Source: Mesorhizobium sp. B2-3-4
GTDB lineage: Bacteria; Pseudomonadota; Alphaproteobacteria; Rhizobiales; Rhizobiaceae
Assembly: GCF_006442315.1 (NCBI RefSeq)
Contig: NZ_VFVY01000010.1
Coordinates: 124,001-188,000, forward strand
Length of the DNA: 64,000 nucleotides
Reading direction: 5' to 3'
Part shown: piece by piece, positions 61,835 through 64,000 of the stretch
How positions within the stretch are numbered: the first letter of the stretch is position 1
How the letters are laid out: every line of letters begins with the position of its first letter
Made by a program: the position numbers and the translations under genes
Notes under the pieces: model-generated
Databases searched by the model: none
Seen by the model: only the letters and a program-made list of their open reading frames with translations
What the model was told of the DNA's origin: nothing

Positions 61835-64000
61835 TCACACCAGTTCCACTTCAACCACGCCCGGCACGGCGCGCATCGCCGAGGCGATCTGCGGCGATAT
61901 CCGATAGCCGCCCTGCAGGGCGATCTCCACCTCGCCCTGCGCCTCTTCCTTGATCACGATGATGCTCACCTGGCTCTCGCCACGCTGGGTAAGCTGCGAT
62001 TGGATCATCGAAGCAGGACCGTCGTTCCTGACGAAGATGCGCAACGCCTTCTGGATGCGGCTTGCCTCATCCTCCAGCGACTGCACGGAATTGATGCGCA
62101 GATTGACACCCTCGGGTCGGTCCTCCGCGGCGACTGTGATGACAACCGAACGACCAGCCTCGAGAAGATCGCGGTACTGGGCCAGTCCTTCTGAAAACAG
62201 CACGGCCTCGTACTGGCCGGAGGTGTCTGAAAAGGCCACAACGCCCATCTTGTTGCCGGTGCGCGTCTTGCGCTCCTGCTTGCTGGTAACGGTGCCGGCA
62301 AGCCGGCCGGCGGAAGCGCCACGCTTGACGGCGGCAGAGAACTCCGCCCAGTTCTGCACCCGCATCTTTTGCAGCGCCGCCTTGTACTCATCGAGCGGAT
62401 GGGCCGAGAGATAGAAGCCGACGACCTGGAATTCGCGGTGCAGCCGGTCGGCGGAGAGCCACGGATCGGTCGCCGGCAGATTGAGCGCCTGCGATTGGGC
62501 GCCCAGCGAAGCGCCGAAAATATCGGCCTGGCCAGAAACGGCATTCTGCTGGGCGAGCGACGCCAGGCCCATCATGCGCTCTACGCCAGCCATCATCTGG
62601 GCGCGATCATGGCCGAAGCAGTCGAGCGCGCCGGCCATGATCAGGCTTTCGAAAACCCGCTTGCCAACGATCTTCGGGTCGACCCTCTCGCAGAAATCCG
62701 CCAGGCTCTTGAACGGCTTTTCGCCGCGCACCGCCACGATGTGCTCCACCGCCGCGTCGCCGACGCCCTTGAGCGCGGCCATCGAGTAATAAATGCGGTT
62801 GTCGCCGACCTCGAAGGGGCGGAAGCTGGTCATCACCGACGGCGCCAGCACCTCGATGCCGAGGCGCAGCGCATCTTGCCGAAAGTCGGCGAGCTTGTCG
62901 GTGTTGCCCATGTCGAGCGTCATCGACGCCGCCAGGAATTCGACCGGATAATGCGCCTTGAGATAGGCGGTCTGGTAGGAGACGACGGCGTAGGCGGCCG
63001 CGTGCGACTTGTTGAAACCATAGTCGGCGAACTTGGCCAGCAGGTCGAAAATGAAGTCGGCTTGCGGCTTGGCGACGCCGCGCTCGACCGCACCCGAAAC
63101 AAAGCGTTCGCGCTGCTTGTCCATCTCGGCGCGGATCTTCTTGCCCATGGCGCGGCGCAGCAGGTCGGCCTCGCCGAGCGAATAGCCCGACAGCTCCTGC
63201 GCGATCTGCATGACCTGTTCCTGGTAGACGATGACGCCTTGCGTCTCCTTCACCAGATGATCGATCTTGGGGTGGATGGAGGCCATCTCCTCCTCGCCAT
63301 GCTTTCTGGCGTTGTAGGTCGGGATGTTCTCCATCGGACCCGGGCGGTAGAGCGCCACCAGCGCGATGATGTCCTCGATGCAGTCGGGCCGCATGCCGAT
63401 CAGCGCCTTGCGCATGCCCGCACTTTCCACCTGGAACACGCCGACCACCTCGCCGCGCGACAGCATGGCATAGGTTTCGGGGTCGTCGAGCGGAATCGTG
63501 GCGAGGTCGATGTCGATGCCGCGCCGGCGGATCAGCTTCACGGCTGTTTCCAGCACGGTCAGCGTCTTCAGGCCAAGGAAGTCGAACTTCACCAGCCCGG
63601 CCTGCTCGACATATTTCATGTTGAACTGGGTGACCGGCATGTCCGAACGCGGATCGCGGTACATCGGCACCAGTTGCGACAGCGGCCGGTCGCCGATGAC
63701 GATGCCGGCGGCGTGCGTCGAGGCGTGGCGGTAGAGGCCCTCCAGCTTTTGCGCCATGTCGAGCAGCGTCTGGACGATCGGCTCCTTCTCGGCCTCCTCG
63801 GCAAAGCGCGGCTCGTTGGCGATGGCATCCGCCAGCTTGACCGGATTGGCCGGGTTCTGCGGCACCATCTTGGACAGCTTGTCGACCTGACCGTAAGGCA
63901 TCTGCAGCACACGGCCGACGTCGCGCAGCACGGCACGCGCCTGCAGCGTACCGAAGGTGATGATCTGGCCGACCTGGTCGCGGCCGTATTTCTGCTGGAC
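61835..64000 (-). CDS. dnaE: DNA polymerase III alpha subunit, C-terminal part
   Basis: The gene enters from the right edge; 721 residues are visible and the N-terminal PHP domain and part of the palm lie outside. Seen are the polymerase segments GRDQVGQIITFGTLQARAVLRDV, HPHASTHAAGIVIGDRPL-like text, LVKFDFLGLKTLTVL, YQEQVMQIAQELSGYS and GFNKSHAAAYAVVSYQTAYLKAHYP. An HhH region and an OB-fold (AGTVTSKQERKTRTGNKMGVV) follow. The ending VEVELV is the complete C-terminus. It is the main replicative polymerase. Confidence 0.97.
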   Translation of the reverse strand, partial: VQQKYGRDQVGQIITFGTLQARAVLRDVGRVLQMPYGQVDKLSKMVPQNPANPVKLADAIANEPRFAEEAEKEPIVQTLLDMAQKLEGLYRHASTHAAGIVIGDRPLSQLVPMYRDPRSDMPVTQFNMKYVEQAGLVKFDFLGLKTLTVLETAVKLIRRRGIDIDLATIPLDDPETYAMLSRGEVVGVFQVESAGMRKALIGMRPDCIEDIIALVALYRPGPMENIPTYNARKHGEEEMASIHPKIDHLVKETQGVIVYQEQVMQIAQELSGYSLGEADLLRRAMGKKIRAEMDKQRERFVSGAVERGVAKPQADFIFDLLAKFADYGFNKSHAAAYAVVSYQTAYLKAHYPVEFLAASMTLDMGNTDKLADFRQDALRLGIEVLAPSVMTSFRPFEVGDNRIYYSMAALKGVGDAAVEHIVAVRGEKPFKSLADFCERVDPKIVGKRVFESLIMAGALDCFGHDRAQMMAGVERMMGLASLAQQNAVSGQADIFGASLGAQSQALNLPATDPWLSADRLHREFQVVGFYLSAHPLDEYKAALQKMRVQNWAEFSAAVKRGASAGRLAGTVTSKQERKTRTGNKMGVVAFSDTSGQYEAVLFSEGLAQYRDLLEAGRSVVITVAAEDRPEGVNLRINSVQSLEDEASRIQKALRIFVRNDGPASMIQSQLTQRGESQVSIIVIKEEAQGEVEIALQGGYRISPQIASAMRAVPGVVEVELV

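Overview
The window is a 64 kb, GC-rich, densely coded stretch of chromosome from an alphaproteobacterium of the order Rhizobiales, most like Mesorhizobium. The evidence is the gene set (adjacent divK and pleD, mfd/sdhE/recG, a class II DAHP synthase, DUF2865, DUF1003, DUF3572 and DUF502 proteins), a GTTC-N7-GTTC SOS box typical of alphaproteobacteria, RIME-like intergenic palindromes, and a second dispersed palindromic repeat present in two copies. About 57 protein genes are supported. Two are cut by the window edges: a malic enzyme at the left and dnaE at the right. I saw no rRNA, tRNA, CRISPR array, integrase or insertion sequence.

Layout. 1-6.4 kb: malic enzyme 3' part, an outer-membrane beta-barrel protein, a DUF2865 protein, gltX and an unassigned 416-residue protein. 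6.7-13.7 kb: ABC exporter, then a leftward cluster nadE - SPFH protein - NAD-kinase-like protein - GNAT, and a Tag-like glycosylase. 13.8-17.3 kb: DUF1003/DedA pair, dgkA, a GFA-family protein and a diguanylate cyclase. 17.4-25.7 kb: DAHP synthase, mfd, sdhE, recG and a DUF502 membrane protein. 25.9-28.6 kb: a small cell-envelope cluster with a Gln-rich lipoprotein divergent from an Ivy-type lysozyme inhibitor and two exported proteins. 28.6-34.9 kb: glmS, a MAPEG protein, glmU, an AT-rich AAA/TOPRIM gene that looks acquired, and ccdA. 35-43.8 kb: a secreted repeat protein, topA, rnr, a DUF983 protein, a Nudix hydrolase, an MFS transporter and a NIF3-like protein. 43.9-52.1 kb: rpmG, then a leftward operon of GntR regulator, Cys/Met PLP enzyme and a CUT1 ABC importer, preceded by a FAD monooxygenase. 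52.6-64 kb: pleD, divK, DUF3572, a HAD protein, an exported protein, GNAT, dinB, another exported protein, an EamA transporter, an ion channel and dnaE.

How genes work together. glmS and glmU catalyse the first and last steps to UDP-GlcNAc. PleD and DivK are the polar-development module known from Caulobacter. mfd, recG, topA, dinB, dnaE and the Tag-like protein are replication/repair functions. The GntR operon looks like a self-regulated uptake and catabolic unit, with a FadR-family operator just upstream of the regulator and RIME-like hairpins between the binding-protein and permease genes.

Most of the window is ordinary core genome. The points that deserve a second look are the lone AAA/TOPRIM gene, the Ivy homologue lacking its cysteine-bridged loop, the SPFH/NAD-kinase-like pair next to nadE, the GntR-PLP-CUT1 operon with its operator, dinB with a LexA box ending six bases before the start codon, and several short repeats and palindromes. 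All family assignments come from reading motifs, with no database search.
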